Positions 16,814 through 25,209 of a stretch of 64,000 nucleotides of DNA are shown in pieces. A program made the position numbers and the translations under genes. Under the pieces are notes generated by a model. It saw only the letters and a program-made list of their open reading frames with translations. It had not been told where the DNA came from and ran no database searches. The DNA is taken from positions 18,349 to 82,348 of the forward strand of contig CAMUYA010000014.1 in NCBI GenBank assembly GCA_947164865.1, in the 5' to 3' direction. Source of the stretch: an uncultured Lachnospiraceae bacterium (GTDB lineage Bacteria; Bacillota; Clostridia; Lachnospirales; Lachnospiraceae). The first letter of the stretch is position 1. Each line of letters starts with the position of its first letter.

Positions 16814-17543
16814 AGCATTTTCATTACTGATAGGTCTGGCTTTCGGATTATTCCAGACCGGCTATATTGTAGGTAAAGCAAACGGAGTGGATTTAAGGAC
16901 CGTAGGAAGCGGCAATTCGGGTACGACTAATGCCGTAAGAGTGCTCGGAACAAAACAGGGACTTCTGGTGCTTGCGGGTGATGCCGCCAAAACTCTGCTT
17001 GCAATGATGATAGTGTTTTTTACGTTCGGAAGAATGTATCCGGAAATGAAGCTGCTTCTTTGCATGTATGCCGCACTGGGCGCTATTCTTTCCCACGATT
17101 TCCCCTTCTATATGCACTTTAAAGGCGGTAAGGGTATTGCGTGTACAGCGGGTTATTGCATAGCTCTTTGTTTCTTTAATCCATGGATTTTTATTGTAAC
17201 TTTTTTTGTATTTCTTATTCCCTGGCTTATCACTCATTACGTTTCGTTGGGATCGCTCTGCGTATATGTGGCGCTGGTATTTGAATTTGTTCTCTACGGA
17301 CAGATGCAGTGGCCGGGATTTCAGTATGAACAGCCTGTGCTTATAGAGATCTACGTAATTGAGTTTATCCTCGGAGCACTTGCATTTTTCCTTCACAGGA
17401 AAAATATCGTAAGGCTTGTAAAGGGTGTTGAGAGCAAGACTTACCTCAGAAAGAGTAAAAGAGACGAATATAATGCAATGAAAGCAGCCAAAGAGGCGGC
17501 TGAAAAAGCTGCCGATGAGGCAGGTGAAAGTTCTGTAAAATAA
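16797..17543 (+). CDS. plsY: Acyl-phosphate:glycerol-3-phosphate acyltransferase PlsY
   Basis: Multi-pass membrane enzyme that acylates glycerol 3-phosphate using acyl-phosphate, the first step of phospholipid synthesis. Family motifs are [15 protein letters not shown] and [11 protein letters not shown], among several hydrophobic segments. The 248 residues include a charged, Ala/Glu/Lys-rich tail of about 40 residues that is longer than in most members. Its neighbour gpsA makes the glycerol 3-phosphate substrate. PlsX is not in the window. Confidence 0.95.
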   Translation: MIYAVRAFSLLIGLAFGLFQTGYIVGKANGVDLRTVGSGNSGTTNAVRVLGTKQGLLVLAGDAAKTLLAMMIVFFTFGRMYPEMKLLLCMYAALGAILSHDFPFYMHFKGGKGIACTAGYCIALCFFNPWIFIVTFFVFLIPWLITHYVSLGSLCVYVALVFEFVLYGQMQWPGFQYEQPVLIEIYVIEFILGALAFFLHRKNIVRLVKGVESKTYLRKSKRDEYNAMKAAKEAAEKAADEAGESSVK

Positions 17544-17558
17544 GAGAGGTGGAAGTAT

Positions 17559-18548
17559 ATGGCCAATGTTACGATACTCGGAGGCGGAACCTGGGGCATA
17601 GCTCTGGCTCAGCTGCTTGATAAAAACGGCCACAATGTAAAGGTGTGGTCGGCGTTGGAAAAGGAAATAAAGGTTTTATCCGAGACACATACTCATCCGG
17701 GACTTCCGGGAGTTGTTCTTTCCGAAAAGATTTCTTATACACTCGACGATAAAGAGGCTGTTACCGGTGCAGATCTGCTTGTGATGGCGGTAGCAAGTGC
17801 ATTTACGAGAAGAACTGCTAAAAGGCTTTCCCCTTATGTTGCAGAGGGACAGAAGATAGTTGCCGTTGCCAAAGGTATTGAAGAAGATACCCTCATGACT
17901 CAGGCGGATATTGTATCCGATGAGATCCCTCAGGCGGAAGTGGCAGTGCTTTCAGGGCCTTCACATGCAGAAGAAGTATCTAAATTCATGCCCACTACAG
18001 TGGTAGTCGGATCGGAAAACAAAGAGACGGCTAAGTTCATACAGAATCTTTTCATGTGCGATGTATTCAGAGTATATACCAGCAGCGATGTGCTTGGTAT
18101 AGAGCTTGGAAGCTCACTCAAAAACGTTATAGCACTTGCGGCAGGTATTTCGGACGGTCTCGGTTACGGAGATAACGCCAAGGCAGCCATAATTACCAGA
18201 GGAATTGCCGAAATGTCAAGGCTTGGAACCGCTATGGGCGGAAAGGCCGAGACTTTTGCGGGACTTACCGGTATCGGTGACCTTATCGTTACCTGTGACA
18301 GCATGCACTCCAGAAACAGGAGAGCCGGAATTCTCATCGGTCAGGGCAAAACCATGAAAGAAGCTGTTGACGAAGTTCAGCAGGTAGTAGAAGGCATCTA
18401 TTCCGCGAAAGCCGCTCTCGCCCTCGCCCGGAAATATCAGATCCAGATGCCCATTGTTGAGCAGGTAAATGAAGTCCTGTTCCATGACAAAAAAGCATTG
18501 GATGCATTTAATGAACTTATGAACCGTGAGCGCAAGGATGAAGTATAG
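17559..18548 (+). CDS. gpsA: Glycerol-3-phosphate dehydrogenase [NAD(P)+]
   Basis: Reduces dihydroxyacetone phosphate to glycerol 3-phosphate for lipid synthesis. The N-terminal Rossmann motif is ILGGGTWGIALAQLL, and LSGPSHAEEV and SLKNVIALAAGISDGLGYG mark the substrate region. The length of 329 residues is standard. A GAGAGGTGG ribosome site precedes the ATG. It ends 13 bases before structured repeat element A. Confidence 0.97.
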   Translation: MANVTILGGGTWGIALAQLLDKNGHNVKVWSALEKEIKVLSETHTHPGLPGVVLSEKISYTLDDKEAVTGADLLVMAVASAFTRRTAKRLSPYVAEGQKIVAVAKGIEEDTLMTQADIVSDEIPQAEVAVLSGPSHAEEVSKFMPTTVVVGSENKETAKFIQNLFMCDVFRVYTSSDVLGIELGSSLKNVIALAAGISDGLGYGDNAKAAIITRGIAEMSRLGTAMGGKAETFAGLTGIGDLIVTCDSMHSRNRRAGILIGQGKTMKEAVDEVQQVVEGIYSAKAALALARKYQIQMPIVEQVNEVLFHDKKALDAFNELMNRERKDEV

Positions 18549-18561
18549 ATAATAGTCAGCA

Positions 18562-18706
18562 CCATACGATGATAGCTTCCGTAAGCGCACCATGTAGCGC
18601 CGCCGGCACTTACTGAGAACAAGCGTAAGCGCCGTTCGAAGTTAGTACCGCTGTGTGCGCGATATGAGCCGAGAGGCGTGTGCGCGGCGGAACTATCATT
18701 GGATGG
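18562..18706 (+). repeat. Structured repeat element A (RNA-like, unidentified family)
   Basis: About 145 bases between gpsA and the MoxR gene, homologous to elements B and C near 40.6-40.9 kb. The closing helix is CCATACGATGATAG (18562-18575) with CTATCATTGGATGG (18693-18706), having one A.G mismatch. A bulged C (18576) and TTCC/GGAA follow. A small hairpin GCGC/GCGC lies at 18585-18600. Arm P2 pairs 18605-18614 with 18640-18649, has GA/GA (18615-18616, 18638-18639) and then GAAC/GTTC. Arm P3 pairs 18650-18660 with 18678-18688 and ends in GCC-GAGA-GGC (18668-18677). I know no family for it; it may be a non-coding RNA or a small mobile palindromic repeat. Drawn by hand, not computed. Confidence 0.75.
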
Positions 18707-18746
18707 GGCGTAACTAAGATAAAACTAATTAGCAAAAGGTGATACA

Positions 18747-19559
18747 ATGCAGGAATTTAACAGTACAAAAGATTATGTAGCAAGCGAAGAACTGATGGCG
18801 AGCGTTAATATTGCAATGGCGCTTGAAAAGCCCCTTCTTATAAAGGGCGAGCCCGGAACCGGTAAGACACAGCTTGCACAGGCTGTAGCCCAGGCACTTA
18901 ACAAAAGGCTTATTATCTGGAATATCAAATCAACAACAAAAGCCCAGGATGGTCTTTATATCTACGACACCATTCAGAGACTCTATGACGGACAGTTCGG
19001 AGAGAGCGGAGTGGACGATATTTCGAGGTATATAAAGCTTGGAAAGCTTGGAGAAGCTTTTTCAAGCGAGGATCAGGTTATACTTCTTATAGACGAGATC
19101 GATAAAGCGGATCTGGAGTTTCCCAACGACCTTCTCTGGGAGCTTGATCAGATGGAGTTTTACATTAACGAGACAAAAGAGACCGTCAAGGCTAAGCACA
19201 GGCCTGTTGTGATCATCACTTCCAATGCGGAAAAAGAGCTTCCCGATGCTTTTTTAAGAAGATGTATATTCCATTACATCGATTTCCCCGATAAAGAACT
19301 GATGGCACAGATCGTAAAGGTTCATTACCCGGATGTGGAAGAAAACCTTCTTAATGCAGCTATGGACACTTTCTACGATATCAGAAATATACATGATATC
19401 CGTAAAAAGCCCAGCACATCAGAGCTGATCGATTGGGTAAATGCTCTTCAGATAGGCGGTATCAGTGCGGATCAGATAAGAGCAAAGCTTCCCTTTGTGG
19501 GGGTTGTTGTAAAAAAGGATGAGGACCTTGAATTGGTAAGAAAGGGCGGACTCGTTTAG
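18747..19559 (+). CDS. MoxR-type AAA+ ATPase
   Basis: 270-residue AAA+ ATPase of the MoxR group, which act as chaperone-like remodelers with a von Willebrand factor A partner. Walker A is GEPGTGKTQ at about 34-42, Walker B is LLIDEIDKAD near 114, sensor 1 is ITSN and the arginine-finger region is LRRCIFHY. The last base of its stop codon is the first base of the GTG start of the VWA partner, which confirms pairing. The client process is unknown. Confidence 0.88.
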   Translation: MQEFNSTKDYVASEELMASVNIAMALEKPLLIKGEPGTGKTQLAQAVAQALNKRLIIWNIKSTTKAQDGLYIYDTIQRLYDGQFGESGVDDISRYIKLGKLGEAFSSEDQVILLIDEIDKADLEFPNDLLWELDQMEFYINETKETVKAKHRPVVIITSNAEKELPDAFLRRCIFHYIDFPDKELMAQIVKVHYPDVEENLLNAAMDTFYDIRNIHDIRKKPSTSELIDWVNALQIGGISADQIRAKLPFVGVVVKKDEDLELVRKGGLV

Positions 19560-20764
19560 TGTTTCAAAACTTCTTTGAAAGCTTAAGAGCAAAGGGACTG
19601 CACGTAACCCTCGGAGAATTTCTTGACCTGCAGAATGCGCTTGATAAAGGGCTCTGCGGCAGTTCTCTTACGCAGTTTTATTACATATCAAGGATGATAC
19701 TCGTAAAGTCTGAGACTGATTATGACAAATTCGACATGGCTTTTGAAGAGTGTTTTAAAGCCGCCGAGCATGAGACAGAAGTCGGTGCTCAGATGCTCAG
19801 ATGGCTTGATAAATCCGAGATGCTGGAGCTTGCCCATGAGGAGGCTAGAAAACACCTCAATCAAACAGAGGACCTGCAGATCGATAAGGATGATGTCGAA
19901 GAGAAGTTCAAGCAGCGATTAAAGGACCAGAATGAAGAGCATAACGGTGGTTCTTTCTGGATAGGTACCATGGGTAAGACATCCTTCGGTAACTTGGGAG
20001 GAAATGTCGGCGGCGTTCGTGTAGGCGGACAGACGGGTTACCAGAGTGCGTTTTCTGTTGTCGGTGCCAGAAAGTATCGCGATTTCCGTGATGACAGGGT
20101 GATGGATAACAGGCAGTTCCAGCTTGCATTCAGACGCCTTCGCCAGTTCTCGGCAAATCTGGATATCCCCGAATCCGAGCTCGATATTGACAGAACGATA
20201 GACAAAACATGCAATCAGGGCGGTGTTTTGAATATCGTTATGAAAAAGCCGAGAAAAAATGCCGTTAAGCTGATGCTTCTCATGGACAGTGGCGGAACAA
20301 TGATCCCCTACAGTTCGCTGCTGAACGATCTTTTTCAGGCAGTAAACAAATCGAATCATTATAAGGACGTTAAGTGCTATTATTTTCACAACTGCATATA
20401 TAATCACCTCTATAAGACTCCGGAATGCGAAAACGGTGACTGGGTCGAGACTGAATGGCTGTTCAGAAATGCAGACAGCGATTATAAGGTGATAATAGTG
20501 GGTGATGCTGCTATGGCGCCTGAAGAGCTTTATTCCGACACAGGTAATTACCGCGGACCGAACGGTGGCCTTTCCGGATATGAGTGGTTAAAGCTGGTTA
20601 AGCGGCATTATAAAAAGGTTGTATGGTTGAATCCCAAGATGGCACCCGGTAAGGCTCCGTGGAGAGAAGCCGAAACCGCCTGCAAGGAACTGTTTCCCAT
20701 GTATAAGCTTACTGTCGCGGGATTGAACAGAGCCATGTATGAACTGATGGCTCCGAAGAGATAG
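19559..20764 (+). CDS. VWA-domain protein, partner of the MoxR-type ATPase
   Basis: 401-residue protein of the CoxE-like VWA group found beside MoxR ATPases. The N-terminal half is helical and charged. The C-terminal half is a VWA fold with a metal-site motif MDSGGT at D243-T247, in place of the classical DxSxS, and a later YYFHNCIY strand. A Gly-rich linker (SFGNLGGNVGGVRVGG) lies at about 141-156. The start is GTG at 19559, overlapping the upstream stop. It probably presents substrates to the ATPase. Confidence 0.85.
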   Translation: MFQNFFESLRAKGLHVTLGEFLDLQNALDKGLCGSSLTQFYYISRMILVKSETDYDKFDMAFEECFKAAEHETEVGAQMLRWLDKSEMLELAHEEARKHLNQTEDLQIDKDDVEEKFKQRLKDQNEEHNGGSFWIGTMGKTSFGNLGGNVGGVRVGGQTGYQSAFSVVGARKYRDFRDDRVMDNRQFQLAFRRLRQFSANLDIPESELDIDRTIDKTCNQGGVLNIVMKKPRKNAVKLMLLMDSGGTMIPYSSLLNDLFQAVNKSNHYKDVKCYYFHNCIYNHLYKTPECENGDWVETEWLFRNADSDYKVIIVGDAAMAPEELYSDTGNYRGPNGGLSGYEWLKLVKRHYKKVVWLNPKMAPGKAPWREAETACKELFPMYKLTVAGLNRAMYELMAPKR

Positions 20765-20835
20765 AGATAAAAAAGAGAGAATAGATTAGAGAAAAAAGAG
20801 AGCACCGGGAGAGATTAGCGGTTGAAGGTGTAGTC

Positions 20836-22623
20836 ATGCGTAAGAAGTCTGACAGTCTTGTATTTAAAATTGCTGTGATTTTTTTGATCTTTACTTTGCT
20901 GACAATGGGGTTTAGTACATTCAGCACATATTATAACCAGGTAAAGATATATAAAGCACAATGCGAGGAAACCATTCGAAGCATCGGTGAATATCTTGCG
21001 CTTCTCATAGAAAGCCGTGGTAATGATTTCATGATCTATCAGGAATACTACATGAATCATTTTGAGGAAGTGGATATTCCCTATGACTTTGATGAATACC
21101 TGACGGCTAAAGAAGCTTTTGATAAAGAATTTTCAGTGACATATCCGGGAAAAACTTTAGGAGTGGATGTGGAATTCAAGGATATGCCGGATGATCTTCA
21201 GAAGTTATGGTTCATATATACTCATGAGTATTGGCTCCTTACTTTTGAAGACGCCCGGGAAGCTTTTGATATTCCTTACAGCTATTACCTTTACATTAAA
21301 GAAGATATCTTCAATGTTGTTTATCTGATAGACGGAGAAAGAACAGCCAAAGAGATTAACGGTGAGAACTATTTATATCTTGGCGATGAGTATTATAATG
21401 ATCCCAATGTGTATGATTTTGAGTGGGACACCTGGTTTACCGGGAAAGCTCTGGAAGGATACCAGTTGTGGAACAATGCATGGGGCCATACCTATGCTTA
21501 TTACACTCCGCTGTATATAAACGGACATAAGCTTGGGCTGATAGGTACCGAGATAGACGTAGACAAAGTAAACAGAGTGATAGTAGCCAATACCATTAAA
21601 CACTGCATAGGGCTTGCGGGGGTACTTATCGTCTGTGAAGCGATCCTTTTGTGGGTGCTTAACAAGCTTTATTTCTCCAAGCTTAGAATACTTGAAAACA
21701 GGGTGGAGGCTTTCAGTAGGTCTAAGGATATCAAGATAGCCGAAGAGATAAAAGACAAAGTGAGGGGACATAATGAGATCGCCTCTCTTGCGAGCAAGAC
21801 TTCCGATATGATGACGGAACTTGACGAGCATGTGCGGAACATACAGGATATCTCGTCGGAGAACGCCAGGATAAGCACCGAGATAGGTATCGCTTCAAAG
21901 CTTCAGAAAGACATGCTCCCTAAAGTATTTCCGAACAGAAAAGAGATAGATCTTTATGCTACCATGACTCCGGCAAAGGAGATCGGAGGAGATTTCTACG
22001 ATTTCTTCTTTATCGATGATGATCATCTCGCGCTTGTAATAGCTGATGTATCCGGAAAAGGCGTACCTGCCGCCATGTTCATGATAAAGTCGCTTACATC
22101 GTTGCGGCTTCACGCGATACCAAGCGTTAAACCGGGAAGGATCCTTGCAGGGGTAAACAAAGATCTGTCGGAAAACAATGAGCTCAATCTGTTTGTAACC
22201 CTATGGCTCGGGATCCTTAATATTAAGACCGGAGAACTGACCATGTCCAATGCCGGACATGAATACCCGATGTATAAAAAAGCCGGAGGAAGCTTTGAAC
22301 AGATCAGAAATGAACATGATCCGGTAGTGGGTATCCTCCCTGGAATGGCCTTTACCAATAACAGTATAACACTTGATCCCGGCGATACTATTTTCCTTTA
22401 TACCGACGGTGTACCCGATACCAAGAATTACGAATCCACAAGATTCGGCGTATCGGGGATGACGGATGCACTCGATTCATCGGATGCTGATACGCCAAAG
22501 GATTATGTGGAATTTGTGCTTAAAAAAGCGAATGAGTTTATGGACGGAGCGGATCAGTTTGACGATATTACCATGCTGTGTGTAAAATATAACGGAAATA
22601 CCGGTAACACAACAGAGCAATAA
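20836..22623 (+). CDS. Membrane SpoIIE/RsbU-type PP2C phosphatase
   Basis: 595 residues: a membrane segment at about 12-32, an extracytoplasmic sensor-like region of some 220 residues rich in aromatic and acidic residues, a second membrane segment near 257-278, a HAMP-like coiled linker, and a C-terminal PP2C domain of the SpoIIE/RsbU type. Phosphatase motifs are IGGDFYDFF, DVSGKGVPAAMFM and TDGVPDT, supplying the metal-binding Asp residues. Relatives dephosphorylate anti-sigma-factor antagonists. No anti-sigma pair lies beside it, so its target is unknown. Confidence 0.88.
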   Translation: MRKKSDSLVFKIAVIFLIFTLLTMGFSTFSTYYNQVKIYKAQCEETIRSIGEYLALLIESRGNDFMIYQEYYMNHFEEVDIPYDFDEYLTAKEAFDKEFSVTYPGKTLGVDVEFKDMPDDLQKLWFIYTHEYWLLTFEDAREAFDIPYSYYLYIKEDIFNVVYLIDGERTAKEINGENYLYLGDEYYNDPNVYDFEWDTWFTGKALEGYQLWNNAWGHTYAYYTPLYINGHKLGLIGTEIDVDKVNRVIVANTIKHCIGLAGVLIVCEAILLWVLNKLYFSKLRILENRVEAFSRSKDIKIAEEIKDKVRGHNEIASLASKTSDMMTELDEHVRNIQDISSENARISTEIGIASKLQKDMLPKVFPNRKEIDLYATMTPAKEIGGDFYDFFFIDDDHLALVIADVSGKGVPAAMFMIKSLTSLRLHAIPSVKPGRILAGVNKDLSENNELNLFVTLWLGILNIKTGELTMSNAGHEYPMYKKAGGSFEQIRNEHDPVVGILPGMAFTNNSITLDPGDTIFLYTDGVPDTKNYESTRFGVSGMTDALDSSDADTPKDYVEFVLKKANEFMDGADQFDDITMLCVKYNGNTGNTTEQ

Positions 22624-22662
22624 ACATAATTACAAATATAATGATAGAGAGGTTTTTTAAAA

Positions 22663-23886
22663 ATGCAGATTTTTGAAGAATTACAGGCCAGAGGTCTTAT
22701 AGCCCAGACCACAAATGAAGAAGAGATCAGAAAGCTTATCAACAACGGAGAAGCTACATTTTATATCGGATTTGACTGTACAGCCGATTCACTTACCGCA
22801 GGTCATTTTATGGCGCTTACTCTTATGAAAAGGCTGCAGATGGCAGGGAATAAGCCCATAGCACTTATCGGCGGCGGAACTACCATGATCGGAGACCCTT
22901 CAGGCAGGACCGATATGAGAAAGATGCTTACAAGAGAAGATATCGATCATAATGCAGAGTGTTTCAAGCGCCAGATGGAGAGATTTATCGACTTTTCCGA
23001 CGGAAAAGCACTGATGGTAAACAATGCTGACTGGCTTATGAATCTTAATTACATAGAACTGCTGCGCGAGGTCGGAGCATGCTTTTCGGTTAACAATATG
23101 CTTCGTGCGGAGTGCTACAAGCAGCGTATGGAAAAGGGTCTTTCATTCCTTGAGTTTAACTACATGATCATGCAGTCCTACGATTTTTACTACATGTTCC
23201 AGAAATACAACTGCAATCTTGAATTCGGCGGTGATGATCAGTGGAGCAATATGCTTGGCGGTACAGAGCTTATAAGACGTAAGCTTGGCAAGGATGCACA
23301 TGCAATGACCATTACACTTCTTACCGATTCTCAGGGTAAGAAAATGGGTAAAACTGCCGGTAATGCAGTATGGCTTGATGCAAATAAGACCACTCCTTAC
23401 GAGTTCTTCCAGTACTGGAGAAACGTATCTGACGCCGATGTGCTTAAATGCATAAGGATGCTCACTTTCCTTCCCATTGAACAGATCGAAGAGATGAGTA
23501 AGTGGGAGGGTAGCCAGCTTAATGAGGCTAAGACGATACTTGCCAGAGAACTCACCACTCTTGTACACGGTGAGGAGGAGGCCAAAAAGGCCGAGGCGGG
23601 TGCCCAGGCACTGTTTGGAGGCGCCGGAGCCCTTGAGGACGTACCTTCCGTTTCACTTAAGGATGAAGATTTCAGAGACGGAAAGGTTGATATTATGCAG
23701 GTACTTGTTTCAAGCGGACTCTGCCCTTCAAGAAACGATGCAAGACGTGCGGTTGAACAAGGCGGTGTGACTGTTAACGACGAGAAGGTAACAGATGTTA
23801 AGACTCTTTATGACAAGGATGCATTCTCAGGGGACGGAATGCTTGTAAAACGCGGCAAAAAGAGTTATAAGAAGGTTGTATACTAA
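22663..23886 (+). CDS. tyrS: Tyrosyl-tRNA synthetase
   Basis: Charges tRNA-Tyr. It has the class I signature region FDCTADSLTAGHF (HIGH equivalent), GGDDQWSN, the KMSKS equivalent KMGKTAGNAVWLD, and a C-terminal S4 RNA-binding domain (PSRNDARRAVEQGGVTVN). The length of 407 residues is standard. An AGAGG ribosome site precedes the ATG. No T-box leader was seen in the 39-base spacer upstream. Confidence 0.97.
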   Translation: MQIFEELQARGLIAQTTNEEEIRKLINNGEATFYIGFDCTADSLTAGHFMALTLMKRLQMAGNKPIALIGGGTTMIGDPSGRTDMRKMLTREDIDHNAECFKRQMERFIDFSDGKALMVNNADWLMNLNYIELLREVGACFSVNNMLRAECYKQRMEKGLSFLEFNYMIMQSYDFYYMFQKYNCNLEFGGDDQWSNMLGGTELIRRKLGKDAHAMTITLLTDSQGKKMGKTAGNAVWLDANKTTPYEFFQYWRNVSDADVLKCIRMLTFLPIEQIEEMSKWEGSQLNEAKTILARELTTLVHGEEEAKKAEAGAQALFGGAGALEDVPSVSLKDEDFRDGKVDIMQVLVSSGLCPSRNDARRAVEQGGVTVNDEKVTDVKTLYDKDAFSGDGMLVKRGKKSYKKVVY

Positions 23887-23906
23887 TAGATTTCAAGGAG
23901 AATCGT

Positions 23907-24734
23907 ATGGCAGAAAACATTGTATTGGAAAAGCTTGACAGAGTATTCGAGGCAGCCAGGGCAAAGACGGATTTTGAACCGAGAGTAGGCCTTGTGCTTG
24001 GTTCGGGTCTGGGAGATTTCGCTAAGGAGATCAATGTGGAGTATGAACTTCCCTACAGCGAGATCGACGGATTCCCGGTATCTACCGTTCCGGGACATGA
24101 CGGAAAGTTTATTTTCGGATATCTCGGGGGAGTGCCTGTAGTATGCATGAAAGGAAGAGTTCATTATTACGAGGGATATGATATCTCGGATGTAGTGCTT
24201 CCTATCAAGCTGATGATAAGAATGGGAATTAAAACTCTGTTTCTTACCAATGCGGCGGGCGGCCTCGGAGACGGATTTTCCGCCGGCGATCTGATGCTGA
24301 TCACCGACCATATATCTGTATTTGTACCCAATCCTCTGATAGGCCCCAACGATGATTCGGCGGGCCCGAGATTTCCCGATATGTCTGAAGTATATGATAA
24401 GGGAATAAGGGATAAGATACTTAAGATATCCTATGAGAATGATATTCCGCTTGAGAGCGGTGTTTACTGTCAGCTTACGGGACCTTCCTATGAGACGCCG
24501 GCTGAGATAAGAATGCTTAAGGCAATGGGGGTAAGCGCTGTCGGTATGAGCACCGTAGTCGAAGCTATTGTAGCAAAACATTACGCGGTTAAGGTATGCG
24601 GCATTTCCTGCATCTGCAATCTTGCGGCCGGAATATCCAAGAATCCTCTTTCACATGAAGAAGTCCAGGCTGCAGCCGATGAAGCCGCTCCCAAGTTTAC
24701 AAGGCTTGTTTCCGAAGTGATCAAAACAATGTAA
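23907..24734 (+). CDS. Purine nucleoside phosphorylase (trimeric, inosine/guanosine type)
   Basis: Phosphorolyses purine nucleosides to base and ribose 1-phosphate in salvage. Family I motifs are LVLGSGLGDFAKEI, STVPGHDGKFIFG, MKGRVHYYEGY, LTNAAGGLG, TGPSYETPAEIRML and VGMSTVVEAIVA. The length of 275 residues fits the trimeric PNP-I class (PunA/DeoD-like naming varies). It is followed by cytidine deaminase 11 bases later, forming a nucleoside-salvage pair. Confidence 0.95.
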   Translation: MAENIVLEKLDRVFEAARAKTDFEPRVGLVLGSGLGDFAKEINVEYELPYSEIDGFPVSTVPGHDGKFIFGYLGGVPVVCMKGRVHYYEGYDISDVVLPIKLMIRMGIKTLFLTNAAGGLGDGFSAGDLMLITDHISVFVPNPLIGPNDDSAGPRFPDMSEVYDKGIRDKILKISYENDIPLESGVYCQLTGPSYETPAEIRMLKAMGVSAVGMSTVVEAIVAKHYAVKVCGISCICNLAAGISKNPLSHEEVQAAADEAAPKFTRLVSEVIKTM

Positions 24735-24744
24735 GAGGTTCAGA

Positions 24745-25173
24745 TTGAATAATCTTGATAATGATATTAAAGTAAAACTTGTTAAAGAGGCTCTTTCGTC
24801 GTCGGAAAGAGCCTATTCTCCATATTCGAATTATTGTGTAGGGGCTGCACTTCTTTCAGCCTCCGGCAGGATTTATACCGGATGCAATATAGAGAATTCT
24901 TCTTACGGAGCAACCAACTGCGCTGAGAGAACAGCTATATTCAAGGCTGTGAGTGAAGGAGAGAAGGACTTTACGGCCATTGCGATCGCCGGTCACAAAC
25001 GAGGTGAAAAGCCTGTAGAATATGCTTTCCCCTGCGGTATCTGCAGACAGGTCATGGCTGAATTCTGTAAAAAAGACTTCATTGTAATCGTAGCCGTATC
25101 TGATGAGGATTTCAAAGAGTTCACTCTTGATGAGCTTCTTCCCGAGAGCTTCGGTTCCGATTGTATTGTATGA
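24745..25173 (+). CDS. cdd: Cytidine deaminase
   Basis: Deaminates cytidine and deoxycytidine to uridine and deoxyuridine. The zinc site and catalytic Glu are in NCAERTA and the second zinc motif is PCGICRQVMAEF; YSPYSNYCVGAALL is the usual N-terminal signature. The length of 142 residues fits the small tetrameric form. The start is a TTG at 24745, preceded by AGAGG. Confidence 0.95.
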   Translation: MNNLDNDIKVKLVKEALSSSERAYSPYSNYCVGAALLSASGRIYTGCNIENSSYGATNCAERTAIFKAVSEGEKDFTAIAIAGHKRGEKPVEYAFPCGICRQVMAEFCKKDFIVIVAVSDEDFKEFTLDELLPESFGSDCIV

Positions 25174-25209
25174 GATTATTGATAATTGCTTTTCTTTGGA
25201 GCATCTGAG

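Noticed and set aside
18437..18622. Reading frame on the - strand crossing the gpsA end and element A
   Set aside because: It overlaps gpsA, has no ribosome site, and its similarity to the frame at 40663-40851 is explained by the nucleotide repeat.
18562..18706. Integron attC site or intrinsic terminator as an explanation of element A
   Set aside because: The element has two arms with a GA/GA loop and a GNRA hairpin rather than a single imperfect stem, and no T-run follows. No integron integrase or cassettes are present.
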